NCBI GenBank assembly: GCA_036784855.1
Contig: JAZDSV010000009.1
Location: 1 to 64,000, forward strand
DNA: 64,000 nt
Source of the DNA: Aphelidium insulamus
Taxonomy: Eukaryota; Aphelidiomycota; Aphelidea; Aphelidiaceae
Reading direction: 5' to 3'
Positions 18,862 to 29,608 of the stretch are shown piece after piece. The position numbers were made by a program, and so were the translations under genes. Position 1 is the stretch's first letter. Every line of letters begins with the position of its first letter. The notes beneath the pieces are model-generated. The model was not told the origin of the DNA, searched no databases, and saw nothing but the letters and a program-made list of their open reading frames with translations.

Positions 18862-21637
18862 TCACTTTCTCGCGGTCGCAGTCGCCTGCTCCATCATCAT
18901 GTCCACTGCGCTCTCCTTGCGCCGTTCCAGCGGGTTACGTTTAGACTTTGTGTCGGGCACCCGGCCCACTGCCCCACTAAGCGCAGGATCCAGCGATAGA
19001 GCGGGCGCTCCCGTAGATTGCTGCGATGGCGGACGCTTTGACAGCAGCGTGAACGCTTTTGCGAACTTGTCGCGAATTCCAGCTCGTGTGGGCGATGTAC
19101 TGTATCATGGTCAACAATACATATAACACAGATCATCAATAGGCATCCATGCATACCGTGCCGACACGGGCTCCTTGCTCTCTACGCTGGCAATGGTGGG
19201 ATTGTTGGAGATGTCACTCACGGTTTCCGATGAGGCACCGTCGTCATCGTCGTCATCACCGTACTCGGAGTTTGCCTGATTCTCGTCCCAGTTGACTTCG
19301 CTGTACAAGCTCGCGTTCGACTTGGTAGTGGCCTGCCGGGCATGTTCGGGATGTTTGGCAGAGAGTGCTTTAAAGAAGGCCGACTTCTCTAAAGAGTTTG
19401 AATGCGTAGAACTCGATACAAGTGCAGCATAACACTAACCAGGTAGAGGAATGTCTGGCTTTGGTGCCGACAAGATCGGCACGGCAGACAACGGTTTCAA
19501 TTTGAACTTGGCCGCGACCATGCTTTCGACCTCTTCGTCCAGATAGGCGCGCATTTTGCGGTGATAGTGGTTGGCGGATTCTGCGTCTGCTCGCTCTGCC
19601 TCGAGCGCGGTCTGGATGGAGCGCACGAGTGCCACATCTGACATATTTTCTTTAACAATGTTGCGTCGCAGCGCCATGGAACCGACTAGCTGGTTGCATT
19701 CTTTTTGCGAGTTGGCGATCGCGGCCTCACTGTGACTGTACCGCGTCTTGAGCATATTATTCTTGAAGATGGGGGTATCTGAAGTCATAGTCAGTTAAAT
19801 GAGTGGACAGATATAGAAACAAAGAATGGCTTGCGTTTGAACTTGGTCTTCAACATGGTTTCATATTGTTGCCACTTGGCCAAACTGTGTTCAGGTTGCA
19901 CTGTCGTCTACCACAATAAGACTTGAATGAGCGTACTCACGTACGCACTTTGAGCTTTGAAGAGGGACTGGGCGCCGCCGGGGGAGTCGCTTGAGAACGG
20001 GCGAGCAGCACCTGCTCCAGCTTGTTAATCCGCTGCGTCGTTGCCAAAACCATGCTCTCTATGTTGTTACGATCGGCGGCAAGCTGCTCTGCGTCCACCA
20101 AGTCCGCCGTCTGCTCCAACTCTTTTTCCACGGCATTTTGCAGCCTGGCAAATGCCGACTCGTACTTTTCCTCCATTCGTTTGATAGCTTCCTGCTGTTC
20201 AGCATTCTGTTTCGTCTTATCATCGTCATCTGGTTCCAACGGGCCGACATTTGATCGGTGTCGACTGTGATGCTGTTTCTGCGACACAAATTAGTTTAAG
20301 AATTCAATCAGATGCATGGGTCTATACTTGCATTCAATTGTTCCAGCGCTGTGCGTTCCTCGCGCAGCAATGCACGCTCTTGTTCCAGCTGTCGGCTCAT
20401 CAGTGTCTGCAGATGTATTAACGTACTATCACTGTTATAATCAATTTAAGTACCCTCAAGTCTTGCAACTCCTTCTCAAATGCCAGCTTGTCCTGTCGAT
20501 GCCCCTCAAACAGCAGCTTTTCCCGCTGCTCCAGCTGTGCGGCCAGCTTCAGCTCCATCTCATTGCGCACCGCGCGCTCAGTCTCAATGAGACGCGTGCT
20601 GAACCGTTCGATTGTATTGGTAATCTTGTCCAGCATTTGTCCGTCCATATTGTCTGCATACAAGTTCATTATACATATGCACATGTAACTGAATGCTGAC
20701 TGGAGGGAGGTGCGGGCGGTGGAGGCACGTTCTGCACTTCGGCGACATAGTTGGGCAGGTCCGGGTGGCGGCGCATCAAATGGCTCTCGAGAAAGAATTC
20801 CGAATTAAATACTTTCGAGCAATACTTGCACCTCTGTGATGTGTCAGTATATAAACCCATGTAAGTATATGGATAGCGTACGTTGTAGGCAGCAACAACA
20901 GTGGCTGGCAGTACATTGACACCACTACCAGCAGCAGCTGCTGTGGACGCATTCAGCCCACCCGGCACCTTGCTCCAGAGCTGGTAGGCGTACACGGTCT
21001 TTTTCAACTGCCTATTCTCTTTTGCCAGCGCCTCCATCTCCGCCGAGTCGCGACCCTTCTTACCCGCACGTTCCGCCAGCTGTTTCTCGGCCTGTGACAG
21101 TTTGGTCGTGCACGATCGCAGTTTGGCCACCAAGTGGTCCTGCACTGTGTAGTATGCAGTACGTAGCAGAAAGACACACCTGAGAGTGCAGCATGTACTC
21201 TATGATGAGCTGTGCCAGTTGAAACAGCTTGACGTAGTTGTCGTCCAGGCCGCGGATGTCTGGACGCACCCGCAGTGTTAATGGAGGCATAGACACTCCA
21301 CTCCACGCCCACCTTCATGTTCAATGTCACAGAAGGCAACCGTCTCCAGCACCGCCTGCAGTGTGCTCACGTCCGCCTAAACAAGTGAGACCACAATACA
21401 GTATGGACGTTTAGCACTCATTCCAGGGCATACATCTCGCTGGATCCGCGCCAGGTTCACCGATGCCACCGCCCGCCAGTTGATGGGATCACGGCGCTTC
21501 TTGAACATGAAGCCGCCGCCGCCAGTATCGACGCCGTCAAGAGAAGCAGTGTCAGCATGATTAGTCTGTGCATGTGTGGCCCTTGTCGGCGGGGGCGAGC
21601 GCCGCCGCAGCAGTTCACCGACGCCGCTGCCGTTCAT
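18862..21637 (-). CDS. DZIP1-like zinc-finger coiled-coil protein
   Basis: DZIP1 proteins act at the basal body and transition zone in cilium formation. Twelve exons give 736 residues: 21637-21434, 21376-21313, 21259-21180, 21139-20882, 20833-20701, 20653-20454, 20406-20332, 20278-19941, 19884-19835, 19778-19440, 19388-19157, 19099-18862. The N-terminal DZIP domain is visible (MFKKRRDPINWRAVASVNLA, TLQAVLETVAFCDIE, DDNYVKLFQLAQLIIEYM). The single C2H2 finger (CKYCSKVFNSEFFLESHLMR, then RHP) is followed by long coiled coils and an acidic serine-rich tail. Introns 7 (20279-20331) and 9 (19779-19834) are GC-AG with donors GCAAGT and GCAAGC. The intron 5 donor (GTCAGC at 20700) is the least certain junction. 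The gene implies a flagellated life stage. Confidence 0.88.
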
Positions 21638-21849
21638 TCGCTGTTACAAAGTTTGTGCGTAGGTAACACTGAGATTTGGCGTGTGGCGCAGCTGGGCCTT
21701 TACAATCACGAACATACATTACATATACTGCTGATGGACAGCGAGCGCACATACACACATTACATATACTTATACTGATGATGGATAGCGAGGCGTAGTT
21801 ATGGTATGTATGTGTATTATTGAACTGTAGTCAGACACGCGACCAGCAT

Positions 21850-22439
21850 TTAACGAATTAACGAAGGCGGCGACACGATGCTGAAGCCTCCGTCATCAGT
21901 GGTGCCGTCTGAAGAATCTGCTGATAAGTCAGATTCTGCGTCGCTGACATCTCTCGTTCTCCAGGCAGCTTCTTCTGCTGCGCTTAGGTCCCAATTACCT
22001 ACTTGCCGCTCCAATCGCTGTCCCATTCCGTCTGCTTCATCGTCACTGAGAGGTTCATGGTGCGACGGAACATCGTCATATATCTCGTCCGGCACCCAAG
22101 GTGGACTCAAATCTCTTCCTGCGACCCATTTCGGTTTTGGCAGCTGAGAGTGGAGATAGTCATGTAGTGCTTGCTTCTTCCGTTCCTACATTTCACACTT
22201 CATATTCCTTCGTTGATAGATCGCAAAGCACGCCACCATGGCATCCAGGCGGCGGCTCAAATCCACTTCATCGCTCGGGACCGCCTCTGCTTCTAGTGTG
22301 CGTAAACTCAGCACTGGCTCTAATTGCCATTACGAGGGACAAATGAAATACTCGACACATCTTCATCAACAGAGCCACCGCACTCTACTCCACCAAGCAG
22401 TGCCAGCAGTTGTGCAATTAGTGGGCCGCAGAATTTCAT
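21850..22439 (-). CDS. Hypothetical acidic protein
   Basis: The model has three exons (22439-22334, 22292-22237, 22185-21850) and 165 residues. Both introns (41 and 51 bp) are GT-AG and join frames cleanly. The N-terminus is hydrophobic (CGPLIAQLLALLGGVE), then SRRLDAMERKKQALHDYL, a conserved-looking PKPKWVAGRDLSPPWVPDE block, and an acidic Ser/Asp-rich tail ending FSIVSPPSLIR. I do not recognise it. Without the hydrophobic start it looks like a small soluble helical protein; the ATG choice is uncertain. Confidence 0.5.
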
Positions 22440-22589
22440 TGCAGAAAGTAAGTGAATTTGAGTGTAGCGCAGTGGAGACCACTTGCCTCTTTACGGAGTG
22501 TGCGCCTTCTCTGCTCTGATTGGCCGCCGGGTGCATACAGCGGCCTTCTAGAAAAGCTTGCGCGACACTCGTTGCTTGCCGTGTGTTTC

Positions 22590-22591
<2 letters not shown>

Positions 22592-22629
<38 letters not shown>

Positions 22630-22649
22630 AGGTGTGTGTGTGTGTTTAG
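22592..22649. repeat. (GT)n microsatellite
   Basis: About 18 GT dinucleotides, interrupted once by CAG, lie between two divergent genes, 155-210 bp before the ATG of the cyclic-nucleotide-binding gene. Confidence 0.95.
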
Positions 22650-22760
22650 AGAGAATTTATTAACAGTTGGACAACAGCTGAGACAATCAATAGGTGACGA
22701 CAAAGAGTGTTTGGGCGACACACAGCTGTCGACACAGATATGCTAGATGTAATGAGAGTC

Positions 22761-22768
22761 TATAAATA
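22761..22768 (+). promoter_or_regulatory. TATA box of the cyclic-nucleotide-binding gene
   Basis: TATAAATA lies 35 bases before the ATG at 22803. It is a close match to a core TATA box, and its distance implies a very short 5' UTR. Confidence 0.55.
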
Positions 22769-22802
22769 GATTGTTGCCTTAACCAAAACTACTTTGGCGA
22801 CA

Positions 22803-24374
22803 ATGCAGCCGAGACACGGCGGTCAGACACGGCGAACAGCACGGACTACTTCAGCTGCTACTTCAGCTGCCACCACTGCTACTACTCGGCGCACCGGGCA
22901 CCACATCGATTTGAAGCGTCTAGAAGCCGTGATGGCCACTGCCAAATGTCCCGCGTCGACCGCAGACCTTGTGTACGGCGGCGGCCAGGCCAACAGTGAT
23001 CAGTGCACGGTGTCTGACACGGCGCTTCTGCGCGCGATGGAGACGTGTGTCCTGGGGGGCAAGGCGCCACCAAGACGATCGGCCACTGTTCATCCAGCCA
23101 CCACAGCGCGCCACAAGATTGCCGCGGCCAACAAGGCAGTTCAGCCGGCGCTCGCGGCAAAGAAACAGAAGGCGTCGGGACAGCCAGTAGCAGTCAAGGC
23201 ACCCGTCGCGAAAGTAGCCCGACCAGTTGCCGAATCTGCCGCGCAGCTGAATGCCTTCTCCACAATGGTGCGCACGCTGGCCCAGCCGCCCCACCTGCGC
23301 ACCCGTCCCGATCTGGAGGAGACGTTTGTGGCGTTGCGCCCGTTCAAGGCCCTGTCCAACATGTCGGACCAGATGCTGCGCGAGATGTGCATGTTTGCCT
23401 ACTCGGAGGTGTACGCCGCGCCCAATGCCGTAGTGTTTCGGCAGGGTGATCCGGGCAGCTGCTGGTACGTGATCATCAGCGGCACGGTGCAGATCAGCGT
23501 GGCCGCCAGCAGTAGTAATGCCACGGCCGCCGACACAGGCGCGTCCTCCGCAACTGTGGCTGGAAGCAGTGTGACAATGGTCGCCGGCAGCGGGACTGTC
23601 CCCGGCGCATCAATCGTGGTGGCGACACTCTCCGCCGGCGAGGGCTTTGGCGACCTGGCCCTCAAGCATGACAAACCCCGCGCCGCCACCGTACGCTGTC
23701 TCACCCCGTGCAACCTGATGCGCGTTGAAAAGTCCGACTACGTACGTACATGTTTACATATATGTGTGTGGTATGCTAGAAGATAGCTAATCTGCCAGCA
23801 CCGAATGCTCCGGTTCGCGCACTATATTGAGCAGGAGGAGCGATTGCTGGTGCTGAGGCGCATTCCATTTCTGCGCGATCTGGATCCCTCGATACTGCAA
23901 CTGCTGGGACACGTGGCCACTGTCAGCACGTTCAAGCCGGGCGCCGAGATCATCCGTCAGGGCGACACGGCTGCCTGTGTGTGGATAGTGTGTGAGGGTG
24001 AGTGTACACTGCAGTGCCGAGATCCCAACGGCAACAATGTCACACTGGCGCGACGGTTGGAGAAGTACTCCTACTTTGGCGAGAACCCCATTGTTACCGC
24101 GACACCTGGGATCCCGGCCGCATCGGACGCCCATGTACGGTACCCGTACTCGGCCCGAGTCTGTGGTGGCCGGCCTTGTGTTCTGGTGTCACTGGCTGTC
24201 ATGGATGCCGTGAACCATGCGCCGCACTGTTTCTCCGCCCAAAACCACACTCGAATAGCGCTCAATGACAGTGCACTGCGGCGGCAGTGGGCACTCAACT
24301 GTGACGAGCGTGGCTGGAGCCACTTTAGACAGGCCGTACTGTCAAACATTGATTTCAAGATGAGGCGACGCTAA
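22803..24374 (+). CDS. Tandem cyclic-nucleotide-binding-domain protein
   Basis: Two exons (22803-23741, 23799-24374; 57-bp GT-AG intron) give 504 residues. The first 170 residues are Ala/Thr-rich and disordered. Two CNB domains follow. The first (about 185-315) has PFKALSNMSDQML, FRQGDPGSCWYVIISGTVQI and GEGFGDLALKHDKPRAATV, interrupted by a 45-residue Ser/Ala/Gly insert. The second (about 330-430) has IPFLRDLDPSILQLL, GAEIIRQGDTAACVWIVCEG and SYFGENPIVT. The first domain keeps the G-E-G-F-G-D-L-A-L and P-R-A-A-T phosphate-cassette pattern, so it may bind cAMP or cGMP; the second has no clear cassette arginine. No kinase, GEF or channel domain is attached, so it resembles stand-alone CNBD proteins. 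Confidence 0.8.
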
Positions 24375-24402
24375 TTGACATGCATGTATTGCATTATTAT
24401 CG

Positions 24403-25521
24403 TCACCGGCTGTCGGAGCCGTCAGCAGCCTTCCGCGCAGCAACAATGTAGTTGCACTGCATCCAGCGCGCTTGCGGAGTTGAAGTCGGCGTAGCCGGCT
24501 GCACCGACCATTTGTCGCTCAGTGGATTGTAGACAAGACCGGCCTGACGCTCCACCGCACATCCCGCATTCGTGGACAGCGCCTGGCTCAGTTCGGCCGG
24601 TGTGATGAATTTGCTGTGCGAGTGTGTGCCTACCGGTACCAGCTGCAGTGCATACTCGGCCGCCGCAATAGACAGCGCGTACGACAGTGGCGTGCGGTTA
24701 ATCGTGGATGCGAACAGCCAGCCTCCTGGCTATCATAGACATTGATGATATGCTGTGCAATATGTTAGTATTATAAATACCTTGCCAAGGCGGCCACAGG
24801 TGCGCAGGAAGGAGCGATAGTCTGCCAAGTGTTCCAACAGTTCCATGGCACACACAATGTCATACTGCTCGGGGTCGGCGTCTGCCAGCTCTTCAACAGT
24901 TCCGTGAATGTATCTCACACCACCGCCATCTTGAAGGCTGCTTGGTGTTTCTTGCATAAGCGGTAGGCCGACGGCTCTAGCGTGTGCTTGTGCCACCATT
25001 ATACTCTTTTCCGCAGCGTCCACCCCGGTAACATGACCTCCCAGCCGTGCCAGCGACTGCAGATATAATCAGCACTTGGCAAAAAGGTTCTCATAGAATG
25101 GCATATGTATAAACTCAACAGCTATATATATGTATATGTATATAACGCATACCTCTGAAAGTATGCCAGCCCCGCAGCCGATATCCAGTATGCGCAAACC
25201 GGCCAGCGGGCCATTTGTGGCAGAATTGATATCGCCACCATGCAGTCGCCCTCCTTTTTGAACGGACAGCATGCCCTTCTCATTCAACACCACCTCGCGC
25301 AGGAACTGGACACGTGCCGGATTCATCAGGTGTAGCATGCGAGAGACACCGCGCGGATTCCACCACTCGGCCGCCAGCTGATTAAACTTGGCCACTTCGT
25401 CCGCGTCAGTGGTGACTCTGCTGGAACCACTTCTGCTTGTCACTATCTGCAACACCCTGCCCGAGCGCCCGGCAGCAGAATATGCACGGCGCAATTGCAA
25501 GTGCGGCACGGCGCGGTTCAT
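24403..25521 (-). CDS. COQ3: Ubiquinone biosynthesis O-methyltransferase COQ3
   Basis: COQ3 performs both O-methylations of ubiquinone synthesis on the mitochondrial inner membrane, using SAM. Exons 25521-25153, 25056-24781 and 24729-24403 give 323 residues. The N-terminus is a basic presequence (HLQLRRAYSAAGRSGRVLQ). Family motifs are FNQLAAEWWNPRG, HLMNPARVQFLRE, the SAM loop ILDIGCGAGILSE, VTGVDAAEKSIMVA, EQYDIVCAMELLEHL, KPGGWLFASTINRTP and LVYNPLSDKW. The 96-bp intron 1 is the longest here apart from those with simple repeats. The ATG is only 54 bp downstream of the stop of the kelch pseudogene on the same strand, so its promoter lies in that gene's 3' end. Confidence 0.93.
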
Positions 25522-25575
25522 TGCTATTTATTGCGATTATTTTTCGTGCGCCATGTATCGGCGGAAAAACAGTTG

Positions 25576-27449
25576 CTACAGCGACTTTGCCGACATTGAC
25601 ACCGCTTCTCCGCGCAGAACAAGAAACAGCGCCAGTATGCCACTGGCTGATAGTAGCAGCACCCATACACCCGCCACAATCAGTGCCAGCACTTGTGTCT
25701 CGGTAGCATGCGCCACGCGTGTCTTCTTTATCTTCTTTGCAGCTGCTACCTGTGGATTACTTGACTCCAGTACGGTATCAGCCGAAACGATAATTGTCGC
25801 CCCTTCAGATCTTGTCGCGGCTATGGTGGATGTCGCTGCAGGAGGGGAAACTGTTCCGGCTTTAGTAGTCGCCGTCACCATTGGGATGGAGCTGGATGGG
25901 AGTGCGGCTGCATGTGACGTTGTCAACATCACGGAAGACGCTGAAAATTTAAAGTCCATGCGCCACACATCGCTATAGTAAGCCGATGATGCAAAGCCCG
26001 AGAAAATGATGAATGACGTCGCCGGTTCCAGTGATATGGTCAAGTGGCCATATCGGCCAGGCGGGTAAGCTACGGGGCCAGTCACACCTTTCCAGTCATA
26101 AAACGGCATTCGTCTATCACCCAGAGCCCACATGCAACTTTCGATGTCAAATAGCCAGACAGACGAGCCGTAGGCATCACCTGCTACCAGCCCGTTAGTT
26201 CCACCAAACAGGGCTATCAGGGAAGTTCCAGCAAGTTTTACAACTGTAGGCCACTCTCTGCCGTATGGAACAAACGTATCGTTGAATTCACCCAGGGAGC
26301 CGCTTGCCTGAAATGCAGTCGGCGGCATCAAAAGCGTCCATGTGAGCGTGGAAAGATCTAGCGACCACGCATCATTCAGCGGGGCTGAGATTATTGAGCT
26401 TGTGGATCTCAATGCGCATACAACCTACATTGTGCATTGGTTTTGCCACCAAACATGTAAACTAGACCAGTTGCATTGTCCGCTGTAATGGCATAGGAAT
26501 GACGTCCGCTAGGATGTTGTGCTCCGATAGTGGTTATACTTGGAACCCCTTGAGCATCGATACTCCCAGAGACCCAAGACCAGCAGCGTGTCTGCACATT
26601 AAAGACCCACATGTCATTCAGCGGTCCTGCGTGCAAATGTGTTTCTACTTAAACAGAGCAGCAGATGACCTCGTGCCTACCGTAATCATTGGCCGTTGTG
26701 TTGCCCATCAAACATCACTAATTTGTTGCCAGATGTCGGATGGACAATCAGCTTTGTGTTGTGACGCGTTGTAGGATATATGTCCTGGGACTCCACGCCC
26801 AGCTGCGGCGCCTGGCCCACAATGTTGCCTCCCATCCACGCCCACCACCCGGAAGTTATGTTGTATTTCCACATGTCGTTCTGCGTGTTGGTATCTGTGT
26901 AAAGCATTAGTCGTGACATTCTGCTTATCACGAAACAAATACGATATACTTTGCTGGCTGCCACCAAACATATACATATTGCCGTCAAATGGGCTGAACT
27001 GGCACGCGGCGCGGTTAAGCAATCCAGGAATAACATCCGACTCTTCCATGAACCTTGTACCGCGTTTGACGAGATTACCATGCGCAATTAGTAAAGTCCA
27101 CTGGTTAGTGACGGGACTGTAGCTCCACAGATCTGACAGCAACGATTTTTGGCCTAATAATGTAGTGTCATATGATTTGGCACGTCAGCGTACTGGATGT
27201 CATATATCCGTAGCCACCGTATATATACGTTGTGTATGTAGGATCGCTTGTGGCTGTGGCTGCACACGCAAACGTCCTACCGGATGGATAGTAGTTGCTA
27301 CTTGGTACGCCGGTTGCAATCTGTGGGTTTGCAACGTTGGCTACATTGCTACCGGACAACCAAGTGTAGTTTGCCGCCACTGTCAGTTGATACGCGCTTG
27401 TAGCCGCGACACATGAAAGTAACACGATTAAGGCGGTGACTCCGTTGAT
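25576..27449 (-). pseudogene. Kelch membrane protein, array copy A (decaying)
   Basis: First of four head-to-tail paralogs. The exon layout matches the others: to 27194, 27153-26950, 26894-26681, 26626-26429, 26384-25576. It encodes a secretory leader (LIVLLSCVAATSAYQ), kelch repeats (SDLWSYSPVTNQWTLL, NDMWVFNVQTRCWSWV, NDAWSLDLSTLTW), a Ser/Thr-rich stalk, HATETQVLAL and a membrane segment. Two defects mark it as broken: the start codon aligned with copy B reads ATC, with no other in-frame ATG ahead of the leader, and exon 3 lacks five bases near its end, shifting the frame into a TGA. All splice sites remain intact, so decay looks recent. An upstream non-homologous first exon could rescue the start but not the frame. 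Confidence 0.7.
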
Positions 27450-27589
27450 GTGTGTGTGTCCATGCTGTTTCGGCGATTTGTAGCCGTACAGGATGTACAC
27501 ATCGGTACTAAAAATAGTGCATACTCGTATCCATGGAGCATAATATATTGTGCTCCAATGTTTTTACTCTAGTCAATGCGACAGTAATG

Positions 27590-29475
27590 TTAATTTGACT
27601 GAAGATTGCCACGAAGAACCATCAGTAACGCCATTGTGCCACTGGCCATGAGGAGCAACACCCACACACTGGCCACAATCAGTGCAATCACTTGGCCTTC
27701 CGTGGCCTGGGCAATGCGGCGCTTCTGATTTGACGCAGCCAAGGGATTAGTTGTTGGATGTGCCGATTCAAATATGATAGTTGCGATAGTATTGGCAAAA
27801 CTTAAAGTTTTGCTTGTAGAGGTGCCAAATCCAGAGACATATGCTGAAGTTGTTTTAGTCGCCACAACTGTTGACAATATCTTGGATGATGCTGTCTTTA
27901 CAGATGTCGAGGAGGGCAGCAGTAAACCCGACGAGCTACTGCCACCTGTGACTACTGCCACAAAAAATTTAAAATCTATGCGCCAGACGTCACTGTAGTA
28001 TGTGAGCGCAGAGAATCCCGAGTGGATAAGCAGCGAACTGTCGGGCTCCAGTGAAACCGCAACATGGCCAAACCTGCCGGGCGGATAAGCATACGGCCCA
28101 GTCACTGCCCGGGTTCCATAATAGGACTGCCGTTTGTCCGCCAACGCCCACATGAGTGTCTTGGTGTCAAATAACCAAACCGATGAGGCGTACATGTCAT
28201 CTCCCGCGTTACTGTTCTGTCCGCCATATAGGGCGATTAGTGATGTGCCGCCTAACTTTACTGCCGTAGCGGCCTCCCGGCCATATGGCGCAAACGTTTT
28301 GTTGAACTCACCCATAGCACCGCTGGCCATGGGTGCATTTGGCGGTGTCAGTAGTGTCCAGGTTATGGTTGCCAGGTCAAACGACCACATATCATTCAGC
28401 GTGCCTGAAGGTTAAAATATGTATGGCGAGTGTTCACGGACAAGCGTACTCAACAGAGTTTTGCCACCAAACATGTAGATGAGACCGGTTGAATTGTCGG
28501 CCAGTACGGTGTGAGAGTACCGGCCGCTTGGGGACTGGGCCCCGGCGGTAGTGGATCCCGGAGATCCCTGGACACTGATGCTTCCAGAAATCCAAGTCCA
28601 GCAGCGCGTCTGCACGTTAAACACCCACACATCATTCAGTGGTCCTGAATGAGTGTTTAATGTGTCAACTTTGAACCGCCATCAAATTTAATCTACCTGA
28701 ATCCGCAGTTGTTGTGGTGCCGAACCCACCAAAGAGAACCAGCTTATTGATAATTACAGGATGAGCAATAGTTCGGAGTTGCGTCGAGTTGTCGGATATA
28801 TGGACGCGGACTCGACACCCAGCTGTGGCGGCTGACCGATGACACCACCGCCAAACCACGCCCAGAAACCCGAAGACGCGTTAAACCTCCACAGATCATT
28901 TTGCATGTTGGTATCTGCGCCAGTTAGTCGAGAGATGCATATATGTCTCATTCCTTACCTAACAAGCTGCCACCAAAGAGATAGAAACTGGTATCAAACG
29001 GGCTGACTTGACACGCGGCACGGTTCAGAATGCCCGGCATCACGTCGGACGCCTCGATAAACAGTGAGCCGCGCTTGATTGTTTTCCCGTGCGCAATGAG
29101 CAGTGTCCACTGGTTGGTGACCGGACTGTACGTCCACAGGTCGGACAACATATTCTTTATGGCTGCAAGTCACATTGAAGTGGGGGCCACTTTACTTTAT
29201 CTGCGCAACATACCGGCGGTGGTGTACCCGTACCCGCCGTACACGTACATTGTGAGCATCGGATTATTTGGGATGACGGCGGCGCAAGACATTGTCCGAC
29301 CAGACGGATAGTAGTCCGAGTACGGCATGCCGGTCGGAACCAGAGGATTTGCCGCGTTTGCCGCATCGCTGCCCGAGAGCCACGTGTAGTTTGCCGCGAC
29401 CGTCAGTTGGTAAGCGTCAGTGACGCGGACCGCCAACAGCACAAGCACTGCCAGCCCTGCTATAAAGCCACTCAT
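27590..29475 (-). pseudogene. Kelch membrane protein, array copy B (one frameshift)
   Basis: The exons are 29475-29214, 29162-28959, 28914-28697, 28644-28450 and 28404-27590. It has an intact ATG, signal peptide (MSGFIAGLAVLVLLAVRV), kelch repeats (FGGSLL, NDLWRFNASSGFWAWFGG, LVLFGGFGTTTTADSG, NDVWVFNVQTRCWTWISG, GGKTLLS), stalk, AQATEGQVIALIVA and C-terminal membrane segment. Exon 3 is 218 bp where copies C and D have 219: a one-base loss around 28770-28790 (after PTTRRN) shifts the frame. Everything after it is open in the other frame, so this is either a very young pseudogene or a sequencing error. If the base is restored in the true sequence, the protein would be about 564 residues. Confidence 0.65.
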
Positions 29476-29608
29476 TGCCTTATCTGTGTATAAGTATAAT
29501 GATGTAAAATGTATATATATTTATATATATATATATATAAATATGTTTTGCGGAGTCAGGTCTCTCGTTGCCATGAGGCTTTATGCAGCCAACCAAGATA
29601 ACGCTCTA

